Shown here: in pieces, positions 15,061-15,783 of the stretch
Layout of the letters: every line of letters begins with the position of its first letter
Position numbering within the stretch: the first letter of the stretch is position 1
From: Candidatus Bathyarchaeota archaeon
Lineage (GTDB): Archaea > Thermoproteota > Bathyarchaeia > Bathyarchaeales > Bathycorpusculaceae
Direction: 5' to 3'
Length of the DNA: 15,783 nucleotides
NCBI GenBank assembly: GCA_030626685.1
Contig: DAOUTL010000014.1
Span: 1-15,783 of the forward strand
The notes under the pieces: model-generated
Seen by the model: only the letters and a program-made list of their open reading frames with translations
Told to the model about the DNA's origin: nothing
Database searches by the model: none
Position numbers and translations under genes: made by a program

Positions 15061-15507
15061 CTACGTTATGCCTGTGATCTCGCATATCGCTGTTGGTCTT
15101 TTTATTCTCGGCACCACTGCCTCGTAACATTTGAAGAAGTGGTTCATGTCTTTCAGCTGAATGTAGAAGGTTTTCAGGTCTTGAGCCACGCACAAATCAG
15201 CGTTCTCAGCTCCTGTCTCCATGAGTAATGCACTGTCTGTTCCACCGTCAGCCGCCTTCAACGCCAGCGTAACATAAACCTTTCCACCGATTAACTCGCG
15301 GATCTTATCTATCTGCATGACCGCCGTGTTGCCTATGAACGTGTGAGCATCCAAGAAAGCCGAAGGCTGCAGAATCAAGTCGTAAGGTCCATAGAAATTG
15401 TCCACTGTTAATTCTTCCATGGCGTTTTTAACTGTGTTGACAGCGTTTGGGCTTGTTGCCCATGCACCCGTGCTTGCCACAGTGTTACGCCCGGTGGCGG
15501 TTGCCAT
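15061..15507 (-). CDS. HK97/encapsulin-fold major capsid protein, N-terminally truncated
   Basis: The 148 residues match the C-terminal half of the encapsulin/HK97 capsid fold. VDNFYGPYDLILQPSAFLDA (35-54) parallels the GPY-L-I segment of encapsulins. ADLCVAQDLKTFYI (103-116) corresponds to their GQDL-IGY strand, and the end VVPRIKRPTAICEI matches the closing P-A-I strand. Encapsulins are about 260-280 residues, so about 110 N-terminal residues (N-arm, E-loop) are missing. The frame continues only 13 codons above ATG 15507 before a TGA, and the next DNA encodes a toxin-antitoxin locus. This is probably a remnant of a tailed-virus-like provirus and unlikely to assemble; a stand-alone encapsulin relic is less likely given the virion-like neighbour. 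Confidence 0.75.
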   Translation of the reverse strand: MATATGRNTVASTGAWATSPNAVNTVKNAMEELTVDNFYGPYDLILQPSAFLDAHTFIGNTAVMQIDKIRELIGGKVYVTLALKAADGGTDSALLMETGAENADLCVAQDLKTFYIQLKDMNHFFKCYEAVVPRIKRPTAICEITGIT

Positions 15508-15524
15508 AAAGGCTCTTTTTACAC

Positions 15525-15567
15525 GTGCCCTGGGGCTCTTTTCGGGTCATAGTGCCCCGAGGCTCTT
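15525..15567. repeat. imperfect 16-bp direct repeat at the element junction
   Basis: Two copies, 15525-15540 and 15552-15567, match at 14 of 16 positions (GTGCCCTGGGGCTCTT and GTGCCCCGAGGCTCTT). Their 7-bp ending GGCTCTT recurs at 15511-15517 and 15643-15649, the latter inside the broken hepT. The repeats occupy the zone where the capsid gene and hepT lose their reading frames, suggesting a recombination or integration scar. Confidence 0.5.
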
Positions 15568-15609
15568 ACCGAAGTTTGGTAAGGCTTGGTTCGAATCCCA
15601 GTGGTTTCA
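15565..15609 (+). other. tRNA 3'-part-like sequence (possible attachment-site remnant)
   Basis: GGTTCGAATCC at 15588-15598 is an exact match to the tRNA B-box consensus, with a T-arm whose five pairs include one T-C mismatch. A 6-bp hairpin with a 7-nt loop (15565-15583) precedes it like an anticodon arm, but the loop lacks the T33 expected in a tRNA. No D-arm or matching 5' acceptor strand is visible. It is therefore not a functional tRNA; archaeal integrases often leave such partial copies. Confidence 0.35.
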
Positions 15610-15625
15610 TGTCTTCAACAAGCCA

Positions 15626-15700
15626 TTAGAAGACATTGCAACGGCTCTTTGTAGAAGCGAGGATGTCTTTTATATAGTCTCGATAATCACGCTTTTTCAT
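15626..15700 (-). pseudogene. hepT: hepT-like gene broken after its first helix
   Basis: The ATG at 15700 overlaps the stop of the upstream mntA-like frame (ATGA), the usual arrangement of MntA-HepT modules. The product reads MKKRDYRDYIKDILAS, a typical HepT N-terminal helix (HEPN RNase toxin), then turns into TKSRCNVF and a TAA. Normal HepT proteins are about 110-140 residues with an R-x4-x-H catalytic motif near the end; that part is absent from the following DNA in all three frames as far as I can read. The break falls at an AAAGAGCC stretch that also occurs beside the capsid start. Confidence 0.6.
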
Positions 15701-15783
15701 ACGTAGACTACTTCTTTTAAAATATATTCGCCAATTCTCGGCTTGAGAGCTTTTTTTGATACAAGGTCAACTTTTGTGCCCAA
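15697..15783 (-). CDS. mntA: MntA-like minimal nucleotidyltransferase, C-terminus only
   Basis: The frame enters from the window edge and ends at TGA 15697-15699. The 28 visible residues contain VDLVSKKALKPRIGEYI then LKEVVYV. This is the characteristic closing segment of MNT-family nucleotidyltransferases: VDLV carries the third catalytic aspartate, and KALKPRI...I..EVVYV follows. MntA AMPylates HepT and so neutralises the HEPN RNase toxin. The partner hepT directly downstream is truncated here, so this antitoxin probably has no local toxin left. The catalytic GSRARG-type motif lies outside the window. Confidence 0.7.
   Translation of the reverse strand: MGTKVDLVSKKALKPRIGEYILKEVVYV

Noticed and set aside
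15050..15193. 48-residue N-terminal extension of the small gene after the capsid gene
   Set aside because: It overlaps the capsid coding region in another frame and reads as low-structure sequence.
1..15783. CRISPR array or insertion sequence with terminal inverted repeats
   Set aside because: I saw no regularly spaced repeat series, no transposase or integrase motif and no paired terminal repeats in the window.

Overview
The window looks archaeal. Several genes have TATA-like boxes about 25 bp upstream of a start codon with almost no leader. There is a perfect AN1-type zinc finger on an AAA+ ATPase, many small CxxC zinc proteins, ribbon-helix-helix regulators, and the tail of an MntA/HepT module. 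GTG and TTG starts are common. I cannot name the lineage; an uncultured member of the Thermoproteota (for example Bathyarchaeia) is only a guess. I see no ribosomal, metabolic or other housekeeping gene, so this reads as an accessory or defence island, with a virus-derived remnant at its right end.

Left part (1-3600): a HEPN-like helical protein, an endonuclease III-family DNA glycosylase with an intact 4Fe-4S ligand set, a ribbon-helix-helix regulator divergent from a PD-(D/E)XK-type nuclease with a 9-bp inverted repeat over both promoters, and a small winged-helix protein.

Middle part (3700-9040): a 1249-residue RecD-like SF1 helicase with a C-terminal nuclease-like domain and about 600 unassigned N-terminal residues. 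Upstream on the same strand lie a 229-residue nuclease-like protein and two tiny cysteine-rich proteins of 50 and 57 residues. That cluster shares one nearly symmetric TATA region with a divergent small RHH-like gene.

Right-centre (9180-14010): a two-gene operon on the minus strand. The first gene is a 1127-residue fused restriction/N6-adenine methyltransferase (type IIG-like). The second is a 461-residue AN1 zinc finger plus MCM/BrxL-like AAA+ ATPase, placed 13 nt behind it. A 7-bp inverted repeat sits just upstream of the operon. This pair is the best candidate for an undescribed or poorly described defence system.

Right end (14030-15783): small zinc-ribbon genes, a two-helix membrane protein, and an N-terminally truncated HK97/encapsulin-fold capsid protein followed by a small virion-module-like gene. 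A junction zone holds a direct repeat and a tRNA T-arm-like sequence. Beyond it lie a hepT cut off after about 16 family-like residues and the C-terminus of mntA. The simplest reading is a decayed provirus or mobile element joined to an MntA-HepT toxin-antitoxin locus.

Functional assignments come from motif reading only. No database search was possible.
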